64,000 nucleotides of DNA from Anomaloglossus baeobatrachus (GCF_048569485.1 NC_134361.1:166449758-166513757); one strand, 5' to 3'. Shown: positions 1-10,876, counted from the stretch's first letter. Program-made: numbers and translations. The notes: a model not told the origin generated them from the sequence alone.

Positions 1-761
1 CGCCTTCCTTAGCCCTTGGTGGTTTGGGGTGACCCCGACTTTGAGTCCCTATGGGGGTCACCCAGGGAAGATGCTCCAAGCCTCTCTCCCCTTCTTGGTT
101 GCCGTTTGCTTGTTCCCCGGACCAGGCCACTCCAGCCTCTTGCCTCCTATGACCTATGGGCCCTAACTTGCGGTTACGTGGCTGCGGCTTTTGTAGTGTT
201 GTAGTGTGGGCTTTAAGAGCCCCACACCGGCAGGTTTAGCAGAAGAAAGTTGAATCTATCCCCGCTTCGGGATCTGCCGCCCGGTTGGGCCTGGTGCTCT
301 CTAGCAGTCTCCTTACTTCCCACTCCGTGCACTCTCTAGCTGAAGCTGGCTTTCAGGCAGCACTCCTAGTTGACCGTTCTCCCCCGTCTGTAGCCACTGC
401 GCGGGCGCTGTTAGACAGCAACAGCCCCACAGGTCTGCTCCTCACTGAGCCCTATGGAGTTCTGCCCTAACTGACTCACTGCCCCTCCTCTCCTGTTCTT
501 GCCTACGCCTCCTAGCAACCAGACTCTCCACCACACCCCTTGAGAGGAGATGGAGGCTCTACCCCCTCCACTATTCCAGTGAAGGTGAAGGCTTGCCCCC
601 TCCTGGGATCCCCAGGGGTCCTCTCATGGGTACATGTGTGAGACCTGATCACTATGCGCCTGTGTTCCACACCCCAGTCAGCCTTCTGGGTTACCTGTGT
701 TGTACTGTCCCCAGCATGGGTGCAGTACTCAGTGGTGCCTGACCAGGTCAGGGGCGCTACA
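1..761 (-). repeat. 3' LTR (partial) of the cold-shock-domain element
   Basis: Matches 3877-4637 base for base over the compared length, apart from two adjacent differences near 203-204. On the minus strand it begins TGTAGCGCC at 761, right after the purine-rich tract. About 390 bases of it lie beyond the window. Short ORFs inside it recur in the other LTR and are not genes. Confidence 0.9.
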
Positions 762-1370
762 TTCCCCCTTAGTTATCACCAGCACGTCCTCGGGCTGCAA
801 GACAACATTTTAAAATGCATAAAACATTAAAACATGGTAAAACATTTTTAAAAGCACCAGGTACCATACATCACCACCCTCCACCCACAAGTCCGTTAAC
901 CCACCCAAAACCCTTTCACGTTTGCCGCGGCTTCAGCCACTTCTGGCAGGATGTAGAGGCGGCTTACATGGGCTGGTGGTTTCAGGGTATACCTGGCCTG
1001 GTGGATCCGCGCCTTCAGCCTCTTCTGGCAGGATGCAGAGGCGGCCTCCACAGTTGGTGCTGACCAGGTACCCTCTTTGTGGTGGAGAGCCAGGCCCCAT
1101 AAACAGGCGTGCTCTCTGGTCGCAGGTGAGCCAAGGCCCTTTTCTACGGACGGGCCCCCCTGGTTGCAGACGAGCCAAGCCCCTAAACAGGCTGGCCCTG
1201 GTGGTGGTGCCACTGGTGTAACTATTTACACTGCGAGAGTTTGTGGCTATAGCAAGTTCATAGCCTTAAAGTTTATTTCTCACAATAGTTTTTGTGGGCG
1301 CATTTCTTAAACGTTGCAAACAAAACTTGTCAAAACTGGTCAAAACAGTAACTTCTTACTTTCCTTTGCT

Positions 1371-3446
1371 TTACTCCTCTTTTTCACCAGGGCGTGGGCA
1401 TGTAGGGCACCGGCACCTGTGACTTTCTTGCTCTCCGTCGTCGTCCGTGGTGGTTTCATCTGTAGGATCTTTGTCTGTGGTTGTTTCATCTGTAGGTTCT
1501 TTATCTTTCCTTTCTTGGTCTTCGTCTGTTTCTACATCTGGGTCTTTATCTCTGTCTTTTCTTTCTTGTCTTTCTTGTCTTTCTTGTCTTTCTTGTCTTT
1601 CTTGTCTTTCTTGTCTTTCTTGTCTGGGACATGGTGCTACGTCTAAGGCATAGTAGCCCCTTTCTCCTTGATGCAAGGTGAACTGTACTAAGTCCCCAAT
1701 TTTCAAATTTCTGCCTGAATGTCCTCTGGGCAGGTGGGCTTGAACATCTCTCCGATTTACAAATATGCCCTCTTTTATTCCTTTTACTACAATAAAGCCG
1801 TATCCGCTTTTCAAATTGAAGTCCTCTACTATTCCTCTGTAAAGGGGTCCTCTAGCCTGGGCTTGGGACCTTCTTAGGCACCTTTTCTCCTCCAGGTCTC
1901 TGGCTGTGACCTCCCTCTGCTCTGGAGACTGTGGTGTTGGAGGATACTTTGTTCTGCTGCGCCGTGTCTTGCGGGCTGGGTTCATGCTTGCAGGCTCCCA
2001 GGTGAGGTCTTTGGGCTGATCTTCGTCTGCTGACGGTGTCAAGTCTTCCTCCTCCCAGCGGGAATAGGGCAGCATCTCCGGCTCTGGGTAGGGGTCTGCT
2101 GCGGTTGGCGTCGGAGTCAGCCCTTCTGCTTCCTGATCTCCTCTCCCCCTTAGTTCTTCGCTGCCCTCTTTTGGTGGCAGTGCTGGGGATGGGCTTTCTT
2201 CAGCTGGTCTGGGCGGTGGACTCTCTGGCGCCGCTGCAGGGGTTGTCTGAATCTCCTTAGGGGTATACGGAGGGAGCAGGTACCGATCCACCATCTCTTG
2301 TGGGAACTGGGCCTCTAGGTCAGCCTTCAGCTTCCAGTATTCAGGATCCTCTCCTATCAGGGTCTTTCTAGCAGGGACCTCTGTGGACTGGGGAGCGGTG
2401 TCTGCTCTGGCCTTGCAGGCCGGGGAAAATGATGAGGTAGTCTTCTCTTCTTGGCGGGCCGCGCCCTGTATGGCGGCGGCCTGGTCTTGGCGGGCCGCGC
2501 CTGGCATGGCGGCGGCCTGGTCTTGGCGGGCCGCGCCTGGCATGGCGGCGGCCTGGTCTTGGCGGGCCGCGCCCGGCATGGCGGCGGCCTGGATCAGTGT
2601 CGCTGTTGCAGGGGGCTCTGTGCAGGCTGGGCTGGACGTCGCTGCATCGATCGGAGCTTGGCGGGCCGCACCCGGCGGGGCTGCGGCCTGGTTCAGCATA
2701 TCACTTGCGGCGCGGACTAGCGTCGCTGCTGCGTTGGGGTCTTGGCGGACCGGGTTCAGTAGGGTGGCAGCCTGGGTCAGCGTCACACCTGCAGCACGGA
2801 TGAGCACTGCCGTGGTGGTCGGGGCCCTGCGGGACAGGCGGGGCATCGCTGCAGCGGCCTGGACTTGGCGGGCCGCATCTAGCGTGGCTGCGGCCTCACT
2901 CAGCGTCGCCGCATCGGGCGCCTCCTCTGGGATCGCGGTCGCAGCAGCTAGGGTCGGGGCTCTTGTTCTAGCCGGGGCAACACCGGACTCACCCATCGGG
3001 GTCTGAATCGTCGTCGCCGCTCGATCCGGCAGGCTCCGCGCGGCTCCCTCCTCATAGGTCCGCACCGCCGCAGCCATTTCCAGGAGCTCCGTGCGTTCTT
3101 CTCTGAGCCGTCGCACGATCCCGGCCTCCAGCCGGTCGCAGAAGATGGCAAGCTCTCGGCACCACCAGGCAGCAGTGCCTGGTTCTGGGTATCCGCGTCT
3201 GGACTCCATTTCTGCTCTCCGCAGCAGCAGGTTTGTGGCTTCCTTTCTCTCTCGCCGTTTCTCGACGCTTCCGCTCTCACAGCCGGCAAGGTCAGAACTC
3301 TGCAGAGGATCTCTGGGTAGCCACACCTCTTCGTGGGCGGTAACTTCTCCCAGCGCGGGCTGCTGTTGTTTTTCAGCGCGCTTTTCATGGTGGCAATATG
3401 GCGGCGCTTCCAATTTTTCAAGCGGACCGCCCAGGCACATGGTCAC
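1371..3446 (-). CDS. 691-residue protein with a C-terminal cold-shock domain, encoded by the LTR element
   Basis: This uninterrupted ORF is the only one in the element and starts about 25 bases past the primer site, where gag would normally lie. The N-terminal 150 residues are charged. The middle is Ala/Gln/Pro-rich, with tandem copies of a short QAAAMPGAARQD-type unit. Residues about 534-602 (DNA about 1845-1640) read as a cold-shock/OB-fold domain: an RNP1-like segment with FN followed by GYGFI, an IFV segment in the RNP2 position, then a GDLVQF strand and a final YALDV strand. A QERQER repeat and an acidic tail ending in a CRCPTC segment follow. No zinc knuckle or protease motif is visible. 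Cold-shock domains bind single-stranded nucleic acid, so packaging or chaperoning of RNA is plausible, but that role is inference. It could be a strongly diverged gag or a captured host domain. Confidence 0.75.
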   Translation of the reverse strand: MTMCLGGPLEKLEAPPYCHHEKRAEKQQQPALGEVTAHEEVWLPRDPLQSSDLAGCESGSVEKRRERKEATNLLLRRAEMESRRGYPEPGTAAWWCRELAIFCDRLEAGIVRRLREERTELLEMAAAVRTYEEGAARSLPDRAATTIQTPMGESGVAPARTRAPTLAAATAIPEEAPDAATLSEAAATLDAARQVQAAAAMPRLSRRAPTTTAVLIRAAGVTLTQAATLLNPVRQDPNAAATLVRAASDMLNQAAAPPGAARQAPIDAATSSPACTEPPATATLIQAAAMPGAARQDQAAAMPGAARQDQAAAMPGAARQDQAAAIQGAARQEEKTTSSFSPACKARADTAPQSTEVPARKTLIGEDPEYWKLKADLEAQFPQEMVDRYLLPPYTPKEIQTTPAAAPESPPPRPAEESPSPALPPKEGSEELRGRGDQEAEGLTPTPTAADPYPEPEMLPYSRWEEEDLTPSADEDQPKDLTWEPASMNPARKTRRSRTKYPPTPQSPEQREVTARDLEEKRCLRRSQAQARGPLYRGIVEDFNLKSGYGFIVVKGIKEGIFVNRRDVQAHLPRGHSGRNLKIGDLVQFTLHQGERGYYALDVAPCPRQERQERQERQERQERQERQERKDRDKDPDVETDEDQERKDKEPTDETTTDKDPTDETTTDDDGEQESHRCRCPTCPRPGEKEE

Positions 3447-3489
3447 CTGTCTGAACAGGTCTAGTCCTTATCCTGTTCGTGACGCCAGA

Positions 3490-4637
3490 TGTGAAGCCCC
3501 GCAGGTGTAGTGTCGGTGCATTACCTTCAGGGACTCCACTCGGCTGGATCTCCGTCACTGGTAGGAAATCTTCTGTTTTTGATCGTGACGCCACTCTCAG
3601 TATTGCGGCCAGTAGGGACCGCCACTGCAGGTTGAGGGTCGCCTGGGGCTGATGGTGTGTGCAGTTAGATGTAGTAGCCTCCTGAGAGTGAGGCAAGCCC
3701 CAGGGCCCTGTGTAGGTTTGTAGTACCACAAGTCGCAGAATGACCACACAGGCAGGATGTCTTTCAGGGTTTTTACTCACTTCAGGTGGCAGGGTGAGTA
3801 ACCCGGGCGTAGCTGAGATGAACCAGGTAGGAACCAGGTATCCTTCAGGCTGACTTTATGAGGGTGACTACTGACTCGCCTTCCTTAGCCCTTGGTGGTT
3901 TGGGGTGACCCCGACTTTGAGTCCCTATGGGGGTCACCCAGGGAAGATGCTCCAAGCCTCTCTCCCCTTCTTGGTTGCCGTTTGCTTGTTCCCCGGACCA
4001 GGCCACTCCAGCCTCTTGCCTCCTATGACCTATGGGCCCTAACTTGCGGTTACGTGGCTGCGGCTTTTGTAGTGTTGTGTTGTGGGCTTTAAGAGCCCCA
4101 CACCGGCAGGTTTAGCAGAAGAAAGTTGAATCTATCCCCGCTTCGGGATCTGCCGCCCGGTTGGGCCTGGTGCTCTCTAGCAGTCTCCTTACTTCCCACT
4201 CCGTGCACTCTCTAGCTGAAGCTGGCTTTCAGGCAGCACTCCTAGTTGACCGTTCTCCCCCGTCTGTAGCCACTGCGCGGGCGCTGTTAGACAGCAACAG
4301 CCCCACAGGTCTGCTCCTCACTGAGCCCTATGGAGTTCTGCCCTAACTGACTCACTGCCCCTCCTCTCCTGTTCTTGCCTACGCCTCCTAGCAACCAGAC
4401 TCTCCACCACACCCCTTGAGAGGAGATGGAGGCTCTACCCCCTCCACTATTCCAGTGAAGGTGAAGGCTTGCCCCCTCCTGGGATCCCCAGGGGTCCTCT
4501 CATGGGTACATGTGTGAGACCTGATCACTATGCGCCTGTGTTCCACACCCCAGTCAGCCTTCTGGGTTACCTGTGTTGTACTGTCCCCAGCATGGGTGCA
4601 GTACTCAGTGGTGCCTGACCAGGTCAGGGGCGCTACA
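3490..4637 (-). repeat. 5' LTR of the cold-shock-domain element
   Basis: 1148 bases, TGTAGCGCC...TTCACA on the minus strand. It also contains an inner copy of part of the primer-site motif (3581-3593, CGTGACGCCA), discussed as a finding. Confidence 0.88.
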
Positions 4638-4755
4638 GGGGCATTGGTGAACCTCACAATTTTGGACTGCCCTGGCAAAGGAAAATACTACAAAGACTCA
4701 CTTCCTCAAAATGGGCACATTAGACTCAGAGGCCTTTATGTATGTCTCTTCTCAG

Positions 4756-5203
4756 GGACATCGGAGTGCCACACAATGTTTTACGTAAAATCTTTCATGT
4801 AGTAATCTCAAAAAGTAACATACATTAGCTCTATCTCACTATTGGTTATGTGCCCTTAACATTTCCGCCATGAAAATTCATTTTGGGGTCATTTTGGAAG
4901 GTTTTCTGGTGAGTCCGTAAAAATGGCGTAAAACACGGACTAAATTGTTCACAGCTGTGACTTTTGAGTGATAAATGCTTCAAGGGGTCTTCCCCATGCT
5001 GTTGCCATGTCATTTGAGCAGTCTTCGGAGACTTTTGTGCCATTTTTAGGGTTTCTACATGCTGCCGGTGGTCATTTCACAAAAATACTCGGGTCTCCCA
5101 TAGGATAACATTGGGCTCGTTGCTCGGCCCGAGTACACGAGTATCTTGGGAGGCTCGGCCCGAGCTTCGAGCACCCGAGCTTTTTAGTACTCGCTCATCA
5201 CTA
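4756..5203. mobile_element. Fragment of a TIR DNA transposon (same family as 12945-17544)
   Basis: The block from GGACATCGGAGTGCC to TACTCGCTCATCACTA matches the right-hand part of the longer copy (14414-14490 joined to 17174-17544). Only the right terminus is present, abutting the minisatellite of unit 1. The preceding 118 bases (4638-4755) are not recognised. Confidence 0.7.
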
Positions 5204-6175
5204 GTAATGACCTGATGTACAGTAGTAAGGCCCCCTGTGTTCCCCAGTACATGAGTAATGCCTCCTGTGCAGTAATAATGCCCTCTGTGAGCCCCTGTAC
5301 AATTATAACGCCCCTGTACAGCAGTAATGTCCCATTGTACAGTAGTAATGCTCTCTGTGAGCTCCTGTACACTAGTAATGCCCCCATGTACACCAGTAAT
5401 GCCCTCATTCACAATAGTAATGCCCCCTGTACAATAGTAGTGCCCCCTTCTGCAGTAGTAATGCCCCATGATCAGTAGTAATGCCCACTTGTGACCCCAT
5501 GTACAGTAGTAATGCCCCTTGTACAGTAGAAATGCCCCCTGCACAGTAGTAATGCCCCTTGTACAGTAGTAATGCCCCCTGTACAGTAGTTATGCCCCCT
5601 GCACAGTAGTAATGCCCCCTGTACAGTAGTAATGCCCCCTGTACAGTAGCAATGCCCCCTGTACAGTAGTAATGCCCCCTGTACAGTAGTTATGCCCCCT
5701 GTACAGTAGTAATGCCCCCTGTACAGTAGTAATGCCCCCTGTACAGTAGCAATGCCCCCTGTACAGTAGTAATGCCCCCTGTACAGTAGTTATGCCCCCT
5801 GTAGAATAGCAATGCCCCCAAGATCAGTAGTAATGCCCACCTTTGACCCCATGTACAGTAGTAATGCTCCGTTGTGCAGTAGTAATTTCCCCTGTGAGCC
5901 CCACTACAGTAATAATGCCCCCCTGTACAGTAGTATTGCCCACCTGTCACCCCCATGTACAAAAATAATGCCCCCTCGTACAGTAGTATTGCCCCCTGTG
6001 AGGAGCCTCTGTACAATACTAATACCTCCTGTACAGTAGTAATGCCTCTTGTGAGCCCCTGTAAAATTGGAATGCCCCCCTGTGCAGTAGTAATGCCCCA
6101 TGTACCTTAGGAATTCCCCCGTGTGGCCCTGTACAATAGTAATGCCCGTTGTACAGTAGGAAATAGGCCCCATGT
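5204..6175. repeat. 20-bp minisatellite upstream of the lost U6 of unit 1
   Basis: Imperfect tandem copies of CAGTAGTAATGCCCCCTGTA, with CAGTAGTTATG and TAGCAATG variants and longer interspersed units containing GTGAGCCCC. The same array lies upstream of U6 in units 2 and 3. ORFs across it (repeating YYCTGGITTVQGAL on the minus strand) are artefacts of the repeat. Confidence 0.9.
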
Positions 6176-6208
6176 TCTCCCAGGATCCTGTTCGGCGGCG
6201 CGGATCTC

Positions 6209-6216
6209 ATTTGCAT
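6209..6216 (+). promoter_or_regulatory. Orphan distal element (octamer ATTTGCAT) where U6 has been deleted
   Basis: The octamer and its flanks match the distal sequence elements at 34565 and 51955, which lie 190 bases before U6. Here the sequence jumps near 6309 from CCTAAAACCTTTC straight to the GTTTTTGTTCCCC found past U6, so PSE, TATA box and gene (about 215 bases relative to unit 3) are absent. Confidence 0.8.
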
Positions 6217-6309
6217 ATTAATTAGTGACAAATTATTACCTATTTTTTCCCTGATTACATTTATTACACTTTAACTGCAACATTCATAGAGTGCTACCTA
6301 AAACCTTTC

Positions 6310-6487
6310 GTTAGTTTTTGTTCCCCTCATCTCCCAACATTTCTGGCCTTGTTAACCCCTTACATTTTTTCGCTTTTCCTCTCCTTCTTATTCCAAAACC
6401 CAGAACGTTTTTTTATTTTTTCGACAATATAGCTATGTTTGGCCTTGTTTTTTGATAGAAAAGTTGACCTTAATACTATTAATTTAT
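6310..6487. other. AT-rich spacer downstream of the deleted U6
   Basis: Starts TTTCTGGCCTTGTTAACCCC and continues AT-rich. A diverged copy follows the second U6-like locus (30430 onward), and close copies follow U6 in units 2 and 3. No gene seen. Confidence 0.6.
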
Positions 6488-6747
6488 AATTTTATTCTTT
6501 AGATAGCGCTATTAATTCCACATTACTTTACATACATCAGGAACACTGTCCCCATTGGGGCTCACAATCTAGAGTCCCTATCTGTATGTCTTTGGAGTGT
6601 GGGAGGAAACCGGAGTACCCAGAGGAAACCCACGCAAACACGGGGAGAACATACAAACTCCTTGCAGATAGTGTCCTTGGTGGGTTTGAACCCAGGACCC
6701 CAGTATTGCAAGACTGCAGTGCTAACCACTGAGCCACCGTGCTGCCC
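6488..6747 (-). mobile_element. tRNA-derived SINE
   Basis: On the minus strand it opens GGGCAGCACGGTGGCTCAGT, with an A-box-like TGGCTCAGTGG and a B-box-like GGTTCAAACCC about 40 bases later. It ends in a LINE-type tail (AATTAATAGCGCTATCTAAAG) followed by AT-rich sequence. The same insertion is in units 2 and 3, so it predates the array. Confidence 0.75.
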
Positions 6748-8361
6748 GTGACTGACATCTTTGATTTTACTTTTTTTTTTTATTTTATAAAGTAGTGGAA
6801 AATGGTAAAAAAAAATTCCAAGTTCGGTGAAATTGCTAACAAAGTGCAAGTCCGCATTGTTTTGGGGTTTCTTACTTTCCATGTTCACCATATGGTAAAT
6901 CAGACTTCGCAGCATGATTGCCCAGGTCAGTACGAGTTTTTAGATACCAAACATGTATAATTTTTTTTTTTATTTAAATGGTCAAAAAAAATTCAGAAAT
7001 ATGTAAAAAACAAACAAATTTACCTTTTCGCGATATTTTCCAGGACCGTAATGTTTTTATTTTTTGGGGATCTGGGACTATGGGAAGGCTTATTTTTTGT
7101 GCCCTGAGCTGACTTTTTACTGATAAAACCGGGGGTAGATATGTGTTTTATTACAATTTAGGCTATGTGCACACATAAAGTATTTTGTGCAGCTCCACTT
7201 CTGCATCTTTTTGCAGGAAAACACGTTTTTGTACAAGGTTGTGCACTACATCGGATTCCCTGGACTCTGTCAGATTCCCTGGACTACGTCAGACCTGCCT
7301 GGGTTTTTATTTTAAATATATTGGTGAACTAGGGAAAGAGTTGGAGAGTGGGGTTTTTTCAAATAAACTATGTGTGTGCTTTTTCTTTTTACTTATCGGG
7401 TTAATAATGGGGGTGATTGATTGACGCCTCTTCATTAATAACTCCTAGACTTGATGACAGCTGACATTACAAAGCTGACATCAACCCCAAAAATATATTA
7501 CCCTGATAGCCACCGCACCAGGGCAATCGAGAAGAGTCAAGCAAAGCTCCAGAATTGGCGCATCTAATGTTGTGCAGAAATTCTGGAGTGGCTGCGGGCT
7601 GCTATTTTTAGGTTGGGAAGGGCCAAATAACCATGGGCCTTTGCAGCCTGATAATATCAGCCCCCTGCTTTCTGCTTTACCTTGACTGATGATCAAAAAT
7701 AGGGGGAATCCCACGTAATATTTTAAAATTATTTATTTATTTATTAGGTTAAACAAGACTAAAAACATTGTTTAGTGCCACGTGAAAGGCTCTAAATGGT
7801 GCAAATGTATAATATGTAGGGGCGTTGTGACATTATATATCTGTAGGATAGCAATCTATTTTGTCTAAAATATTTCGATCATCTATCTAGCTTTATCTTT
7901 TATATTTTTATTTTATATTTGTACATGTGTTTTTTGTGTATTTTTAGATGTTGAATTCTTTGCTTTTGACAAAATTCTGTTTTCTCTGCTGTCTTTATTT
8001 CAACAAACTTTATTATTAAGACAAAAACACGTCAAAACTGCATCAAAACACATGTAACAAAAATGCAAGGCAAAAGCGCAAATAAACTAAGGTACTGAAT
8101 TGGTGCAGAAATTCTGCAGTGTCAAAAACTCAACAAACACTAGTCATGGGAACCCTGGTGTATGTGCACACATTAGTATTTGGTGCAGTCATTTCTGCAC
8201 CATTTCTGCATCTCTTGGCAGGAAAAACGCAGCAGAAAAAAAACCCGTTTCCGATATGTTTTTCTGGTGTTTTTGGACTGCAATTGCTATAGAGATAGAT
8301 AATAGATATAGAAAAGACAGTACACGGACAAATAAACATATAATTGCACAACCTCCAGACA
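6748..8361. other. Unit-1 spacer with old dispersed repeats
   Basis: AT-rich spacer nearly identical to 43336-44942 in unit 2. Two stretches (around 7160 and 8160) start GGCTATGTGCACAC or TATGTGCACACATT, then TTTTGTGCAG/TCTGCA, which looks like a short non-autonomous transposon family. No coding gene is seen. Confidence 0.55.
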
Positions 8362-8689
8362 TCTAATATATAAAGCTGAATGTGTGTATGTATGTGTGTT
8401 TGTGCAGTGGCGTAACTAGAGTTTGATGGGCCCTGGTGCAAAGTTCAGACCTGGGCCTCCCCTCCACGTACACCGACACTTAGGGTACGGGATAATGACA
8501 CTGACACTCGGGGTACAGGATAATGATGCTGACACTTGGCTCTTACCCACAGCACCCACCTTTCCCATTATCTGAAATCCCTTTATCAGTACCCAGCTTT
8601 CCTATGTTCTGATATCCATCTTTTCCTCGGCACACTGCTTCCCCATGCTCTGCTATACATCTTTCCCTCAGCACCCAGCTTTCCCATAT

Positions 8690-8810
8690 CAGAGCATGGG
8701 AAAGCTGGGTGCTGAGAAATGATGTATAGCAGAGCATGTGAAAGCTGGGTGCTGAGAGAAGATGTATAGCAGAGCATGGGAAAGCTGGGTGCTGAGGGAA
8801 AAGAGCCTTT
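8690..8810. repeat. 40-bp tandem repeat (about 3 copies) with an inverted copy on its left
   Basis: Three successive units of the CAGAGCATGGGAAAGCTGGG type, each continuing TGCTGAG and ATGTATAG. An inverted copy (CTCAGCACCCAGCTTTCCCAT, about 8667-8687) abuts on the left, making a local hairpin. Confidence 0.75.
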
Positions 8811-8869
8811 CTCCCTGAGCACTAAACGTTCCCATCCCCTGCTTGTATCTTTGTCCCCCCTTGTATATA

Positions 8870-9222
8870 GTTCTCCAAATACAATAATGGCACCCACATA
8901 GCCTTCCATATAGTATAAAGGGTCCCACATAACCCTTCATATATTAGAATACCCTTCCATAGTCCTCCATGTATTATAATTCACCCCATAGTACTCAATA
9001 TATAATACTGCACCACATAGTCCTCCATATATTATAATGCACCCCCATAATCCTCCATGTATAAAGTAGCCCTTTAATTATTATCATGAATTTCTCATAG
9101 TTCTCTACGTATTATAATTCACCCCATAGTTCTCCATATATTATACTGCACCACATAGTCCCCAATGTTTTATAATGCACCCCCATAGTCCATGTATAAG
9201 GTAGCCTCCATAGTCCTCCATA
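8870..9222. repeat. Degenerate ATAGTCCTCCATATATTATA repeats
   Basis: Loose repeats of CCATAGTCCTCCATGTATTATAATGCACCCC type. They continue on the far side of the Tc1 element (10879 onward), so the Tc1 landed inside this array. Confidence 0.65.
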
Positions 9223-9224
9223 TA

Positions 9225-10876
9225 CAGTTAGGTCCAGAAATATTTGGACAGTGACACAAGTTTTGTTATTTTAGCTGTTTACAAAAACATGTTCAGAAAT
9301 ACAATTATATATATAATATGGGCTGAAAGTGCACACTCCCAGCTGCAATATGAGAGTTTTCACATCCAAATCGGAGAAAGGGTTTAGGAATCATAGCTCT
9401 ATAATGCATAGCCTCTTCTTTTTCAAGGGACCAAAAGTAATTGGACAAGGGACTCTAAGGGCTGCAATTAACTCTGAAGGCGTCTCCCTCGTTAACCTGT
9501 AATCAATGAAGTAGTTAAAAGGTCTGGGGTTGATTACAGGTGTGTGGTTTTGCATTTGGAAGATGTTGCTGTGACCAGACAACATGCGGTCTAAGGAACT
9601 CTCAATTGAGGTGAAGCAGAACATCCTGAGGCTGAAAAAAAAGAAAAAATCCATTCAGAGAGATAGCAGACATGCTTGGAGTAGCAAAATCAACAGTCGG
9701 GTACATTCTGAGAAAAAAGGAATTGACTGGTGAGCTTGGGAACTCAAAAAGGCCTGGGCGTCCACGGATGACAACAGTGGTGGATGATCGCCGCATACTT
9801 TCTTTGGTGAAGAAGAACCCGTTCACAACATCAACTGAAGTCCAGAACACTCTCAGTGAAGTAGGTGTATCTGTCTCTAAGTCAACAGTAAAGAGAAGAC
9901 TCCATGAAAGTAAATACAAAGGGTTCACATCTAGATGCAAACCATTCATCAATTCCAAAAATAGACAGGCCAGAGTTAAATTTGCTGAAAAACACCTCAT
10001 GAAGCCAGCTCAGTTCTGGAAAAGTATTCTATGGACAGATGAGACCAAGATCAACCTGTACCAGAATGATGGGAAGAAAAAAGTTTGGAGAAGAAAGGGA
10101 ACGACACATGATCCAAGGCACACCACATCCTCTGTAAAACATGGTGGAGGCAACGTGATGGCATGGGCATGCATGGCTTTCAATGGCACTGGGTCACTTG
10201 TGTTTATTGATGACATAACAGCAGACAAGAGTAGCCGGATGAATTCTGAAGTGTACCGGGATATACTTTCAGCCCAGATTCAGCCAAATGCCGCAAAGTT
10301 GATCGGACGGCGCTTCATAGTACAGATGGACAATGACCCCAAGCATACAGCCAAAGCTACCCAGGAGTTCATGAGTGCAAAAAAGTGGAACATTCTGCAA
10401 TGGCCAAGTCAATCACCAGATCTTAACCCAATTGAGCATGCATTTCACTTGCTCAAATCCAGACTTAAGACGGAAAGACCCACAAACAAGCAAGACCTGA
10501 AGGCTGCAGCTGTAAAGGCCTGGCAAAGCATTAAGAAGGAGGAAACCCAGCGTTTGGTGATGTCCATGGGTTCCAGACTTAAGGCAGTGATTGCCTCCAA
10601 AGGATTCGCAGCAAAATATTGAAACTAAAAAATTTTTTTTGGGTTTGGTTTATTTGTCCAATTACTTTTGACCTCCTAAAATGTGGAGTGTTTGTAAAGA
10701 AATGTGTACAATTCCTACAATTTCTATCAGATATTTTTGTTCAAACCTTCAAATTAAACGTTACAATCTGCACTTGAATTCTGTTGTACAGGTTTAATTT
10801 CAAATCCAATGTGGTGGCATGCAGAGCCCAACTCACGAAAATTGTGTCACTGTCCAAATATTTCTGGACCTAACTG
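9225..10876 (+). mobile_element. Tc1/mariner transposon
   Basis: Perfect-looking terminal inverted repeats begin CAGTTAGGTCCAGAAATATT and continue TGGACAGTGACAC. A TA dinucleotide flanks each end (9223-9224 and 10877-10878), the Tc1/mariner target rule. The 1652-bp element contains one transposase gene and sits in the tandem repeats of the hAT element. Near-perfect ends and a nearly open gene suggest a fairly recent insertion. Confidence 0.93.
9584..10622 (+). pseudogene. Tc1-like DD34E transposase with one N-terminal frameshift
   Basis: The natural start appears to be ATG at 9584 (MRSKELSIEVKQNILRLKK). The frame is lost in the A-rich/ATCCATTCAG stretch near 9636-9655, and the remaining 316 residues run open from 9672. 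They hold the second half of the N-terminal helix-turn-helix region, the GRPR linker (KRPGRPR), a second HTH, and the catalytic triad D123, D220 and E255 in WTDETK, MDNDPKHTA and SPDLNPIEHAF. The 34 residues between the last two make it DD34E. Family proteins are about 340-345 residues, so only the first 30 or so are out of frame. The protein cuts and pastes Tc1 at TA sites. One shift is visible; a product begun at 9672 would lack part of the DNA-binding domain. Confidence 0.9.

Larger units (their letters stand above)
1..4637 (-). mobile_element. Non-autonomous Ty3/gypsy-like LTR element with a cold-shock-domain ORF
   Basis: Read on the minus strand, the order is 5' LTR (4637-3490), an 18-base primer site TGGCGTCACGAACAGGAT (3487-3470) two bases inside the LTR, one long ORF (3446-1371), an untranslated stretch, a polypurine tract (TAAGGGGGAA, just above 761) and the 3' LTR, which runs off the left edge. 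No protease, reverse transcriptase or integrase is visible and there is no room for them, so the element must be moved in trans. LTR ends (TGTAGCGCC...), primer site and polypurine tract closely match the whole element at 34865-42879, making that family the likely helper (inference). The LTRs differ at only a couple of adjacent bases that I noticed, so the insertion looks young. The outer target duplication cannot be tested because the left end lies outside the window. Confidence 0.85.

Noticed and set aside
1077-3510. Plus-strand ORFs, including a 207-residue Ala/Trp/Gly-rich one, opposite the cold-shock ORF
   Set aside because: Antisense of a repetitive Ala-rich coding region; the minus-strand ORF is longer and has a domain.
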